Shown in pieces: positions 49,001 through 60,344 of a stretch of 64,000 nucleotides of DNA. The stretch's first letter is position 1. Every line of letters begins with the position of its first letter. The notes under the pieces were generated by a model. It saw nothing but the letters and a program-made list of their open reading frames with translations, ran no database searches and was not told where the DNA came from. The stretch lies in the NCBI GenBank assembly GCA_037176845.1, contig JAYKXP010000004.1, positions 744,001-808,000 on the forward strand. The letters run 5' to 3'. A program made the position numbers and the translations under genes. The stretch comes from Paramarasmius palmivorus (taxonomy: Eukaryota > Basidiomycota > Agaricomycetes > Agaricales > Marasmiaceae).

Positions 49001-49851
49001 CTGTAACATTGGTCCATGACAGAGACCTCGTGAATGATCCTTCCAAGCACTATCAATCAAGGTTAACAGACGTGATGGGAACAAAAAAAAAAGCCATACA
49101 TTCTTCATCCGTCAGCATGCTATCGTCACTGAGGTCACCTGGAGGCGCTTGAATGCCAGAGCCAGAGCCAGCTTGTGCTTCTGTGGCATCTTGAATCTGA
49201 GCGTCACGCCTTTCTTGCCTAGCGGCCCTCTTTTCGGCCTTCTCTGCAAACCGGAAAGAAATCAGTTGCAGACTTCACAGATCACGATAAAGAGCTTACT
49301 GAGGGTACCTTTCAACTGTCCCAATCGAAGCCTGGCCAGTCTCACCTCTTTCAAGGCTTCTTGACTGACGTCCTGTAGCTCTTTAAGCCGTGCTGCTTGA
49401 TCCGGTGACAATTCAGCAAGGTCCTGATATTCTAGTTGAGCAGCCTTCACAGCCATTTCGGCATTTGACACGGCAGATTCAGCGGTGTCGACGTCCAGAC
49501 TCGCTTTCTGAATATCTGTAGCCCGGTTTTATTCAGAGAAGAATTCGCAAAGACGACAAAAACATTCACCTTCTTTGAGCTCGTCAATGGTTCGCGGTGC
49601 TGTAAACAGTTTGACTGTTAGAATAGTACTATGATTGTGGGTGAGTGAGATTAAATTCACCTTTCTTCGAAGAAGATCCTGACTTGATTTTTTTTGCTGC
49701 CTTGGTCGGGGTCGACGGTGTTGGTGCTGTGTCACAGTGAAAAGAAATTAGTAAACCAAGAAAAAAACGTGAATGAAGTACTGATCTTACCACTGGATCC
49801 TGTCAATACAGGCCTTAACCTCTGAGCAGCACCTCGAGTGCGGCCTGCCAT
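46023..49851 (-). CDS. Large charged, mostly disordered nuclear-type protein (cargo)
   Basis: Not recognised; about fifteen exons, starting MAGRTRGAAQRLRPVLTGSS at 49851. Parts in order: a helical segment (AEMAVKAAQLEYQDLAELSP), low-complexity acidic and Ser-rich blocks, a very long Lys/Glu helix (47.46-47.70 kb), a poly-Asp tract (about 47.15 kb), and a C-terminal folded region. That region begins SESFYQWLKEIKRGEGPADF, includes YGIRGWVYYSPTLF and RGWVVPGWKRFPGRDPRAMD, and ends SESEEE. The splice from ELADGDA into VSSKTNTPS (acceptor near 46794) joins the acidic part to the folded domain. A chromatin-associated role is a guess from composition. Confidence 0.65.
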
Positions 49852-50166
49852 CGTAAAAGCCAGGGGAAAGGAAGGGACGTGGTCGAACGAGTGAGAGAGA
49901 TGAATTTGATCCCAACTTGGGTTGGTCCAGCAGGACCAAACAAATCGTCAAATTAACGACTTGCCTCCCAATTTACTCATTCAACGCGTGATTCAGCCAC
50001 ATTCATTTATTGAGCCAACTGGTCTCAACGACCTGTTGATTTTTGAGGTCTACAGACTGTAGATTCGACGGTTACTAGCCTAACTGAGGAGTAATGGCGT
50101 AACTGCTCTCGATTTGAGGTCTGTTACGATTCCTACGCTGTTATCATGAGAAAAGACATCACAGGT

Positions 50167-51243
50167 CTAGGCCTTTCGTTCGGCCGCCTTTCTTCGCCGA
50201 TACTCCCGCGCCTTGAGACATAAAAGGTCCCGGTTGCGCGCCCGCCATGTTGCCGCGTGGTGACGCTGCTTGGCACGGGCCAAGTCTGGATCAGCTCGTC
50301 GTGTCCTAACATCTGTCAGGGAACAGTGTAGGTCCGGAAAAGTGTGAACACACCTGGCCTTTTGCTCTCTATTAGCCTGGCGGCGTTTGTCTACTACGCT
50401 AAGGCGGTCCACTGAAGAGGAAGATTGACTTTCATCGTCACCTATCAGTCGTTAGTCAATTATCAGGCATTCATCCGATGTACATCACCTACATCTAGAC
50501 CGTTGTGGAGCCGCGGAATTGATAGGCATTTTAGATAGGGATGGGTCCGGAGACACATGACCACGAGAGGTGACATGACGTAGGTGTGGTTTTGGCTTCC
50601 GCAAGTCGTCAACGTTAGGATGTCCATAGAAATTTCGCACTGTTCTTGTGTTAGAGCCAGAGATCAAAGAATAGGATACACAAGACGAACCTGCAATAGT
50701 TTGATTGTTTGAATTGTTCACCTCTTTGTGATAGTTTTCCTCAGGAAGATTAAGCTGATGTGTTGTGGAACATGGAAGAGACGCCAGTGTCGCACTCCTC
50801 GACGCACGGCTTTGAACTACAGAATCGTGAGAGGACCTTGGTGTTACTCCTCTCGTTGTGTCCAAAGGTTTGTGTGTACCGGTTTGAGCTATATTTGAGG
50901 ATGGATGGCCAAAATGTTGCGGGTGCCGCCCAAAGAGAACTGGTCGAAGCTGAACTTGAGGGTTCTGTCGAGGAGGATTGTTCGGCTGCTGTGAGTGGTC
51001 GCCCTCATCCTGATCTTGCTTAGATGAAGTAATGACCGGGAAATCTTCACCATTGTTGCGATCATGCTCAAGGACCGACAGCAATGAGGGAGAAGACGGC
51101 GGAGAAGAAGTTGGAGACGGAGGTAGATCCTGAGCAAGTGCTCGCTTCTGGGCCCATACTTCCTCGGGTGGAATGCTCAAATGAGCAAGGGGTGTTGGGT
51201 GGAGGTAGCCACGAGCATAGAGTCTGAGATGGGGAGGTGCCAT
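50167..51243 (-). CDS. Basic-motif protein 1 (cargo)
   Basis: Three exons, 51243 to about 50498, then one around 50440-50355 (DDESQSSSSVDRLSVVDKRR), and the last ending at 50167. The N-terminal 240 residues are Pro/Ser-rich and disordered (RGYLHPTPLAHLSIPPEEVW). The C-terminus is basic, DLARAKQRHHAATWRARNRD then LLCLKAREYRRRKAAERKA. This pattern, repeated in the small gene at 52.4 kb, resembles short DNA-binding basic segments common in agaricomycete proteins. Function unknown. Confidence 0.65.
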
Positions 51244-52420
51244 TTCGGCCTAATGGCGAGAGAAGTGAACTGTGAGTGTCAGACGCTCAGCAATACTTAT
51301 GCGGACTCACCACGCCCAAACAGCTCTCACTATTCCCCGTCTTGAATCCACGCTCCGGGTTCTCTACTCCAAATGGTGCATTTCCTCCACAAAATCAGAC
51401 AATAAGACAATGAAATACAGTAGCAGCCTTCTCCAAATGTCATTCTGAGAGTCTAGCTTGCTAGAACAAGGAAGATAGCTCACCGTTGTCATTTGAGATC
51501 TTTTGGCTAGCATCACCAAACAAGAAACCTCCAGTCCACAATATTTTGGAACATGTATCTTCCCACTGGCAGGTAGCTTTTGTCAGAGTTTGGAGGCTGA
51601 CGTTCCCTACCACGAAAGGACTCACCATGAAGATCATCCCAATGAAATGTGCCAACTGGTCTTTCGCCACAAGTGGAAAGTTACGACAGCCACTTTTCAT
51701 CGAGATTCAACTCTGTTGTATCAGTACTGAAGACGAGGCCGAATACCCAGACTGAGTGCAATTGGACGAAATCGTCTGAGTGAGAGGTGAGATGAAGCAA
51801 CGTGTATAATGAATTGAGTAACGGACCAACAACTTGGTTGATCACCATTCACTGATGGCCGTATGCTTCTTACCCACACATCTGTCGTTCTTTGTACACA
51901 TACAGCGATTGGGATAAGTGAATCATTTGTACTATACCAGAAGGTGACGTTCAAAGTATCTGGTGCTGAGACTTTGGAGCTGAAGCGAGTGTTGCGTGGT
52001 GAGTCCACACGTGTTCAAACATCTGCGTCAAGCCCAACCATGAGTGAGTACTAGTGAGTATCGTAGTCTGCACCTAACATGGCGCAACTGAAGTCAAGCT
52101 CAATATGATTTTCATATCAATAGAACCATGGAATAATATCATAAAACACGACAATCGATAGATCATAGAACTGGTGAATGCGAGTGTTGCGTATCCTGGA
52201 GTGGCCCCTGAATGGAAAAGGTTAACCTCACCATAGCTCCGAGAAAGCCTCAACGTTCAAATGTTCCATGTCTAGCCTTCAGACTCCAGAGCTCTGAGTG
52301 ACGATGAAAGTCTGCGCTCAATTTGGGCGCTCAGCACTCGGCATTCAGCGCTTCAGAGCGCTAAAGTTGTTGATGTGTGACTGGGTGTGACCTTTGTGAC
52401 ATATGCAAAGTTCCTTCGCT
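51244..52420. other. Spacer inside the element
   Basis: 1.2 kb between the two divergent basic-motif genes. Several overlapping 65-95-codon frames on both strands, none convincing. Near 52310-52370 there are short direct and inverted repeats of AGCGCTC-like words. Probably a divergent promoter region. Confidence 0.4.
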
Positions 52421-52937
52421 ATGGTTAGAACTCCCGATGAAGCCAGGCGAGCCCGTAACATGGCCTCTGCACGTTATCGTAAACGGTGAGAAATCTACAA
52501 GAGCTCACCTCATTAGGTTATACTAACTTGTTGGTGAGGCATCCTGATCAGATGCGTATACAGGCAAAGGAGCGAATGCGTCGGTACCGTTCAAGGCTTA
52601 AGGAGTTCGGGTCAGTAAAATGGTTTCCTTCAACGCCATCTATGATTCCTCAATTCAGGCGCATGCAGTCGTACTCATATGAAAGATTCGTGTCCTCCGA
52701 GGCATAGAAAACGGAAGACAGAGTGCGTAATCTGCTCGTCAAGACCTTAACATTTGACTGAGTCCCCTCATTTTCAGGACTACACCATCACCATCTCCCC
52801 CCGACGCAACACCTTCTCCACCCAGTCTGGCCGATATGAGCCCCATAACACACCCTACAACATTACATTCTTACCTTGTGCTATCTCCTTTTACTCTGGA
52901 CGATATATTTCAGGACACTTGTACCATACAACAATGA
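52421..52937 (+). CDS. Small basic-motif protein 2 (cargo)
   Basis: Four exons, 52421-52485, 52539-52610, 52669-52722 and 52778-52937, sum to 351 nt and encode 116 residues. Residues 1-46 are strongly basic (EARRARNMASARYRKRHPDQ, then MRIQAKERMRRYRSRLKEFG), like the C-terminus of the 50.2-kb gene. Then PPRHRKRKTETTPSPSPPDA and an acidic tail (LVLSPFTLDDIFQDTCTIQQ). Intron 1 has a perfect TACTAAC branch site. The exon 2-3 splice (52611-52668) is chosen because it alone joins the basic and proline-rich parts without a stop. The arrangement (basic region, Pro-rich linker, acidic end) recalls small transcription factors. Confidence 0.6.
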
Positions 52938-53013
52938 CAATGAACCAGTTAAATAAGCACACCAGAGTGATTAGTACTAAATTAATGTATGTACAAGTCG
53001 AGACAGCATATAA

Positions 53014-54520
53014 TCATATCTTTGGCACTGGAATTCCGTGCTTCGCCATCTCTGCAATAAGCTTACTGGTTGTTGCGTTAGCAGCGGCAAGTCTAGCTTC
53101 GGCTTCCTTGGCCTCTGCCTCTTTAGCGGCAATCTGTACCAACGCCTCGTCTTGAACTTGTTTCAAGGTTTCCTGCGCCTTCGCCAAGTCCGCTGCAAGT
53201 GGTGCAGTATCTCGGCGGCGTGCAGTCTTGAGGGAAGAATACAGTTGGCGATTGGCCTCATGAACGGCGTCCAAAAGTCCGCCGCCTTCTGTGCGCAGCC
53301 TCTGAGAGGTATAATGAATGAAAGGCTGCGTAGAGGTAGGATGCTGAGCGCTGAAATAGAGCCAACATCCTGTCCTGGTGGCCAAATCGTCGAGCTGACA
53401 AAAATGTTAAAACTATGGTAATGAAAGGCAGTAAAGTTGTGATACGTACTGCACTGATAATGGTCGGCGTACGATCATAGAATATCTTAGGAATATTAGC
53501 CTCCTTTGGAGTTGATTTGGTCGGCTTGCGGGTACGAACAACAGCTATACCGGATGGTGAGCAGGGCAATATCTGAAAGAATGGTTGACTTACGTAATAG
53601 AGTGGTACCCCGATATGCGCCAACGACCTGTCCAAATAAGGGGTTGGATCTCGTTGGTCTTGGGGCACGTTTCGTCTTAGTGGGAGTGGAAAGGGGAGAC
53701 GAGCCTGGAGATAATACACGAGATGAAACGGGAGATGAAACAGGTGTAGCAATACGCTCAGATGCTGCGGTGGTCATGTCTTCATCCAGAAGACGCATAG
53801 GGGTATCTGGAGACTGAGAACGCTCGATTGTAGCCTTGTCAAAAGAGCCGGGAGTACTAGGATGAGGAGAGTAACGTGACGCTGAAGTTGATGATTGCCC
53901 GGAGCGTAACACGGGGTCAATTACGTTCTCGTCAAATGCCTTCGAGTTGCTCGACTGCGAACACGAAGAAATTAGACTTGAACTTCAATTACCAAGGCAA
54001 CAACATACCGCAAAGCCAATATCTGAACTGTCTCTTTGCACAGTAGAAGCAGGATGATTGCCACCTGGACTAAGCGGCCCAGGAGTGTGTCCATTATTGA
54101 AGTCTGAATGCAAGTTCTGCTCTTGAGAGGGTAGTATGACGGTCTGAACAGATGCAGAACCCTTTTCAAAGTAATAATAAGAGACAAGTACATGCCCAAA
54201 ACAATCGACATACCTGAGAACATGGAGGTGGAGAAAACGCGTCATTACTGGGCAGGTTGTTGGCTGAATCAGGGATATCACGTCCAGAAGCGGGGGAGAA
54301 CGTGTCGGAAGTAGGAACCTGAAAAAAACTCAGGTTCAATGGTGACATGGCCTCCAAAAACACGCACCGTAGACTGTTGGGCATCTTTCCGTGCCTTGAC
54401 AGGTCGATTATACTTGGGACAATCCTTCATTCTATGTGGGGGAGCAGTGGTACATTTGCGACACATGCGATAGGGCTTCCCAGTCTGTGGGTTGATGTTG
54501 TCAGACGTGGAAGACGGCAT
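53014..54520 (-). CDS. Protein with small Cys motif and C-terminal coiled coil (cargo)
   Basis: Not recognised. Start MPSSTSDNINPQTGKPYRMC at 54520, chosen because it precedes the motif CRKCTTAPPHRMKDC, a possible zinc ligand set. The middle exons are Ser/Pro/Thr-rich (SRYSPHPSTPGSFDKATIER, SPVSSRVLSPGSSPLSTPTK). The last exon has TGCWLYFSAQHPTSTQPFIH and a coiled coil (AKAQETLKQVQDEALVQIAA), ending HGIPVPKI. About six exons. The start is 85 bp from the divergent transposase start, so the two may share a promoter. Confidence 0.65.
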
Positions 54521-54605
54521 GCTGGCAGTCCTGAAGAAAAAAGGAACTGACACGGTTTTATACACCACTGCATGCTTACTAAGCTTTCCTCATCGTTCGT
54601 CCTCG

Positions 54606-57600
54606 ATGAGCCCCACGACGACTGGTGGCCCATGGGTTTTAGAACCTTGCCCGGAGATACCAAAAGAACCACAAAGATTCCCAGGACATGTCGAGGGATT
54701 TGTGACAAGTCCGAGCAAGAGGCACACATCCAGAAAGCGTTCAACTCAAGCTGAACCAAGGCGGGCAGTCAAACGCGCGAAAGCTACAAATAATCCTCTG
54801 CCATCTTCGTCAAACTCTAGCACTGTACCGGCAGCAGATTCCTCAAGCAGTCAACCGGCAGATGCTAAAACGGTTACCGATGTTGCTGAAGCTTATGGTT
54901 TGTCACCACCGGCTTGGGTTGAAGGTGTGCAGGACGACGAGGAACCAGATATCGGGGGAGCACAGCTGGCAAATGAGCCATATGAAGAGTATGTGCAGCT
55001 GGTAGACGAAGAATACGTGACATTCGTTCAAGTGACAACACATCACTACGTTGTTCAAGGATTTGATGTTGAACGGAGGATAGGGACAGTGTGTTTGCAT
55101 TATTCCTGCTTGCGTGGTTCTTATGCTGACGGTGTTGACGTGTCTGACAGAACTCATATTACCACCTTGAAGCTCGAAAGTCTGGGGATGACGAGGTCCG
55201 CTTGAGCTGTCTATGCCCCGAGGGAAAGAGGGGCACGGAGTGTTTTCACAAACAGTTCTACAACGACTTCCGAGAGATGCGGTTCCGCACAAATGAGGAT
55301 ATTGGCAAAGCAGGTGCGTTACCGTATCATGTCGTGTCACCGATACTGGAGTGAATTGCAGAAGGAAGTGTTGTACTATTTTGGCGGATGATGATAGGAA
55401 TTGAGGAAGAGCTGTGGATTGATCGCTTTTCTGTTGCGTGTGGATCTGGCTCAGAGGCATTGCGCAGCCGCACCATTGTAACACATGAAGGTTCAGATTC
55501 GGGTGACGGCAAATGGATTTGTGTCAAGTGTCCCAAAAAGCGTTGTGTGCATATAAGGAAAGCCAGAGTCTTCTTGCGATCCCTGAGTGGAAAGGAGAAT
55601 GACGAGGGGGAGGACTGTGATGAATCTGAGATGCAGAACATGTACATGGGTGAGCCTCCGAGTTCTTTATTTCCATCATTTGCAGTTTTAACAAGGAACC
55701 TGCAGTGGACGGAGTTAACGCAGGTTCCTTTACGGAGAAAAGTATATCTTACCTGCCAATAATGCCACCGGTTTGGGCTACGCTACCTGAAGACCCGAAA
55801 CTATATCCACGTCCTGATCCCAAAGAAGAGCCTCCGTCAACACTGCCCCTTGATGCGCTCTCAAGAAGCGCATGCACTCGGCATTTCCATGAGCAGGGGG
55901 ACCCAACATTCATCAAGGAATGTACCGTCTACACCCTCACTGGGAGGAAGCAGTGTATGATCGAACTACAGGCCTGCCCTGGCTGTCCGGCATCGAGGAA
56001 ATGCTTCATCGGAGCCGACCCACGAAACCTAGGATATTTCAATTACAACAACTCCATTGTTTTCAGTCATGAGCTCCTCGACGAGTACACCAGCCGGTTC
56101 ACAAGTAGCGAGACACCGTTCACTTCATTTGTGCAAACGATGGCTCGGGTGTACCAGAATCGCAGCACCACATTTATCGGCGAAGATCTGTTTCGTGCAG
56201 CATGGTTCGCCTTTGCCTCGCTGCAAGAACTATCTGGCGACATGAGCTGTCCTCAATGTGGCGAAACACCCGAGACTGTTATTTGGGACGGTGTCACATT
56301 GGCATTTGGCAAACGTCACTTGAGGGACACGCTCCAGCCGCCGACCTATATACCAGCAAATGCGTTGACGAGGACTCGTGTTCGTTGTAGAAAGTTGCAA
56401 TGGCTGCCACACCCAGGCAAAGACAAAGGGGCTTCATCTGCTCGGGTATTACTTGCTAAGTGGATTCGCAAATGGGGGAATGGGGCGGGAGGAAAAGATG
56501 GATCAGACAAAGGCGACTCCTCCGGAAACGAGAGCACTGCAACGGCAGTACCTCTAGGGCCGTCTACCGATGAACGCCGCCAGACCGAGCTGCTCTTGGT
56601 CGCAAAAGCGCTGCTAGAGGAGGGTGCCTCTGCGCTTGCAACCCTGCTCTTCACAATCTATGGACGAGATGCCGAACGGCGAGACTGGCGGACACGACGT
56701 TATTATCGAATGTTGTTTGAACAGGTGTGTATGACTGTGTTCAGCATGGATTGGAGCTGAAGGATGACATAGTTGTCGGCAAACGAATCAACAGTGCAAA
56801 TGGTAAATACGGCAGGGCTCGAGGCTCTGAAACGATTCATTGCCGTTCCCACACTCGCAAATGCCTCACAACTGGCAGACATCCCAGCACTTATGTTGGT
56901 TGTTGAGTGTGAGCTTCGGTCAGGGAAAAATGTAGATGCAATGGTGGAGGTATGTAAGTGGATGGCGAACCGAGGAGGAGAGGTGTTATCGGGGCTGATG
57001 AAGGGGAATCACGAGAACTTGGAGGGATTACGCAACGCCTCCAGTACAGCGGAAACCTGGAAAGAAGTAGGTCATTACTGGTCTTTTGAATGAGTGTACT
57101 ACTCACAAACATCATAGACAGGATGCTGCTATGGCCTGCCACAGATTCGAACACGGCCGAACTATCCAAATCTCGCTGGTGATGGAGAGCCTGAAAAAGA
57201 TGCGAAAAGGGGGGGTAAATGCTCCAAATACTACTCCACATATGGGGAAAGGCGACTCACCGGGGGACTTATGTGTGCGTGGTGTACCCATAGCATCTGC
57301 TATGGATTTCATTGCATTCCAAAGGGTGAGGGGCGCAATGATGTGTTCTCGGCAATGGTTACACGGTGGCCAAAAGCACCCAAACGAGTCATATACGACT
57401 TTGCCTGCGCATTGGGTCCTTACTGCATGACCAGGGAACCCGAGTTCTTTTGCAAGACACAGTTCCTCATCGACCGGTTCCATGCAAAGGGGCACTCCAA
57501 GTGTTCATCAGCAGCATTTCTGTCAACATATGGCGAAGTGGATGGCGAGGTGGATAAGATAAACTCCAGTGCTGCCGAGTGCGGGAATAGTGGAATCGGA

Positions 57601-57735
57601 CGCATCCGGAAGGCAGTGAGCTACATGCGACAGAACAGAGCCATCCTTTTCACAAAGCACTACCTGTCAATCTGGAACCGTATCCGGATACGCTTGATGC
57701 GGAACAGTCTTGAATCCACCCCTGCAGTTCAGTAG
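54606..57735 (+). CDS. KDZ-type transposase with SWIM-like and CxC5/CxC6 clusters
   Basis: Six exons, 54606-55088, 55151-55313, 55362-55649, 55706-56724, 56773-57066 and 57118-57735, join in frame to 954 residues without a stop. A basic, disordered N-terminus precedes a SWIM-like finger (CLCPEGKRGTECFHK, about residues 177-191) and ICVKCPKKRC. The CxC5-like cluster is near residue 403 (CPGCPASRKC, then LGYFNYNNSIVFSHELLDEY). The CxC6-like cluster is near 493 (CPQCGETPETVIWDGVTLAF). The C-terminal part is typical of KDZ-associated proteins: KCSKYYSTYGERRLTGGLMC, HSICYGFHCIPKGEGRNDVF, VIYDFACALGPYC, FHAKGHSKC and NSSAAECGN. The Asp in YDFAC and Glu in AAECGN are likely catalytic (inference). 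Probably catalyses cut-and-paste movement of the 19-kb element. Confidence 0.87.
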
Positions 57736-57929
57736 CCGGACCACAGCAATGCTACTAGAGGGATGAAGCAGTCCGGGATGTGAGAGCAGGGGTTAAAGGA
57801 AGCAGGGCCTGTAGCAACATTGCTAGCGCAGGATTGATGAAATAGATGACGAGGTGGCAGTTGGCAGTAGTGAAATGAGAGGTAAAGATCATCGTGTATG
57901 AATGTAGTGCATTGGCACTTCCGATCGAG
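57736..57929. other. Transposase 3' flank
   Basis: Short unique stretch between the transposase stop codon and the first near-palindrome; probably 3' UTR. Confidence 0.35.
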
Positions 57930-59545
57930 GCCCCTTAGTTCGGATTAACTAAACTGGTGTCACTGCCGAACTGCCCATTTGAACTATTTGCTCTCCGAGC
58001 TCCAGCGTTTAGTTCAAACGAACCAACAAGGAAATGTCGACGCGTTCACGTAGTTATCGACAAAGGTGTAAGAGGTTGTCGAAGTATTAGTTCAAATGGA
58101 CTAAAGTCGAAGATGGCGACCGAGAACAGTGCATTTGAACTATATGATTGAAGGGGTCGAATGTTTAGTTCGTGCGAACAAACATTGCGGGACATTCGGG
58201 TATGACAGAGTGTACCGCCCGGCGGCCTTCGCTAGCTATCGGTTGCGTAGTTCGTATAAACTGAAGTGCGGTAGTTGGCATGAACTATCTGATGCCATGA
58301 TTGAATATTTAGTTCATATGAACCAACATCCAAAAGGTCACGTACCTTAGTTTGAATGAACCAAGCCGAAAGCCTCTTTGCCAGATTGGACCATATGAAC
58401 TATACGCATGCCGAGGTTGGGACTCAGTTCGTGTGAACCAAAGTCGAAATGTTGAAACTGTCCGATATCGCCTACTGGAGCTGGTGGAGGCAACATTCGA
58501 TGCTCTCGAGTGATGTGAACCTTGGTTCAAATGAACCAAGTCGGTGGCGCGGTCTGCGAGATGATTCATATGAACTATATTCTCGCGAAGGTGACTGGTT
58601 CATACGAACCAACGTGCCAGGCTGGAAAGCCTACAAACGCTGATGTCAACGCGTCGTGCTTCAGAATGGTGCTGGCGGGAAATTGCTACTTTAGTTCGCA
58701 TAGACCAAAGTCGAAGACGGCGACGGAGAACAGTGCGTTTGAACTATATGATTGATGGGTCAATTGTTTAGTTCATACGAACAAACATTGCAGGACTTTC
58801 GGGTATGACGGAGTGTACCGCGCGTGCCGTGCAGTCTTTGCTCCCAATCGAGAGCTTAGTTCGTATAAACCAAAGTGCAGTACATGTCGATGGAATAGTC
58901 GATATGAACTATCTGATTGCCATGGGTAAGTATTTAGTTCAGATGAACCAAGATTGAAAACGTCACGTACCTTAGTTTGAATGAACCAAAGCGAGAGCCT
59001 CACTGTCCGAATGGTCGATATGAACTATCTGATTGCCATGGGTAAGTATTTAGTTCAGATGAACCAACATCCGAGACATCCCCGCACCTTAGTTTAGTGC
59101 CGTCCTAGGCTAATGGAAGGGTCCTTGGTGGGTTTGCGACCTTAGTTTAAATAAACCAAAGCGTGACGCTCCGTGCCAGAATGGTCCATATGAACTATGT
59201 GGTCGCCTGGGGTTCGTATGAACCAAAGTCTAAAGCTCCCGATATTGCATGCCGCAATGGATACAGAGCGCTGGGAGGACCTTAGTTCAAACGAACCAAA
59301 TGATTCATATGAACTATCTTCCCATCTCGGGGAATTGGTCCAAGCGTGGTCCTAGCGAGCCAACATGAAAAATCTCCCAATACCATGCTCGAGCGCCTGC
59401 CGCGGATCTTGGTGTGGTGGTACAGAACATGGTCCGGGGAAGAGCTGAATTCCTTAGTTCAAATCAACCAAGTTGTCGCCCGGGCCTACGCAGCTAGCAG
59501 AACGATCCGTTTGACGAGTACATGAGTTCGGTTCAAACGAACCAA
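57930..59545. repeat. Right subterminal array of about 25 near-palindromic 18-bp repeats
   Basis: Consensus TTAGTTCRNAYGAACCAA, arms TTAGTTC and GAACCAA, with loose variants. Examples begin near 57935, 58008, 58087, 58164, 58308, 58348, 58521, 58597, 58768, 58856, 58933, 59049, 59140, 59282, 59452 and 59527. Half-sites of the form CATATGAACTAT alternate with full sites. Spacing is 20-120 bp. It also contains a 54-bp perfect direct duplication (58898-58951 and 59014-59067) and a longer imperfect one (about 58108-58220 and 58710-58832). Most likely transposase-binding sites. Confidence 0.75.
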
Positions 59546-60254
59546 CATTGGATTACACCTCCGTACAGGAGCTCGACTGCCTCCGAAGGCTAATGGAGGC
59601 CCGAGACCTGATATCGCTGGTCGACACGAGGGTTGGTTACGATGGGGCAGAACAATGGAACTAGACAGGGGAAACCAAAGTCAAGTAAGTTCAAAAGAAC
59701 TATAGAAAGGCAAGCAATGAAATAGCTCACGAAAAAGGCAACGCTGATCATGGGGATGCTAGGTGGGTAATACAGAAAAAGTGCAGCAGAACTATCCAAC
59801 CACCTAATATGGTAGCACTGTCCAAATGCCGAACAGAGTTGGCCAGAAAAATCGTGAGCTGACGAGCCGGAGTTCAAAGCTCGAGGGAGTCCAGCAATTG
59901 AGGCGGAATATGGTCTGGCTAAACAGTGCACATGAACGATATCAGCAATGCTCCCAAGTATCAAGGTTGGCAAACACACCTGCAGCCCCTGTACCTCCAC
60001 CCATGCAGCCGTGCGCCAACAGGAAATTGCCTGTGTGCGAAGTGAGACCCTTCCGAAAAGTGTACACGAACTATCTTCGCAGTGTAAAGTGGGAGCGCAC
60101 TATGCTGGTAGTGGAGAAAAACGGAACATGGTAACGTACACGTGCAACGTCGCCGAGATTACACCCTCCTTCTCTTTTCGGTTCTTCCATAATGGGCGCA
60201 CAGTAACAGTAATTTATAAATTTTATTGTGTATACTTCGCCAGTATCGTTGTTA
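59546..60254. other. Inner right arm of the element
   Basis: 0.7 kb without recognisable gene between the palindrome array and the right terminal repeat. AT-rich near 60205-60235. An AGTATACAC-type word here matches the left arm in inverted orientation, suggesting that the terminal repeat similarity runs further inwards in decayed form. Confidence 0.4.
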
Positions 60255-60336
60255 CGTGGGATTGTGAGCGACGCTCACATCAAATTTCCGCTCACTCTCA
60301 CATCTTTTGACGGGTTTGCGTTCCCGCGGCTGCCCC
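60255..60336. repeat. Right terminal inverted repeat
   Basis: Inverted counterpart of the left end; inner 27 bp match at 25 positions. The middle also aligns: CTCAAAAACATGTG on the left and GTCAAAAGATGTG in the right complement. The outermost 16 bp are weakly similar. Ends directly at the target duplication. Confidence 0.7.
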
Positions 60337-60344
60337 CACATAAG
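60337..60344. repeat. Right 8-bp target-site duplication of the giant element
   Basis: CACATAAG, identical to 41272-41279; the next base C is also shared. Confidence 0.75.

Larger units (their letters stand above)
41280..60336. mobile_element. About 19-kb KDZ-type DNA transposon with cargo genes
   Basis: Bounded by identical CACATAAG duplications and by degenerate terminal inverted repeats of about 82 bp. The innermost 27 bp (41335-41361 against 60255-60281, inverted) match at 25 positions. Both arms carry many copies of the near-palindrome TTAGTTCRNAYGAACCAA, as expected for subterminal transposase-binding repeats. The interior encodes a complete KDZ-type transposase (54606-57735). Six cargo genes and a tRNA-like unit fill the rest. 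KDZ elements (Kyakuja, Dileera, Zisupton) are known to be large, to have subterminal repeats and to make 8-bp duplications. Intact open frames suggest recent activity. Confidence 0.8.
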
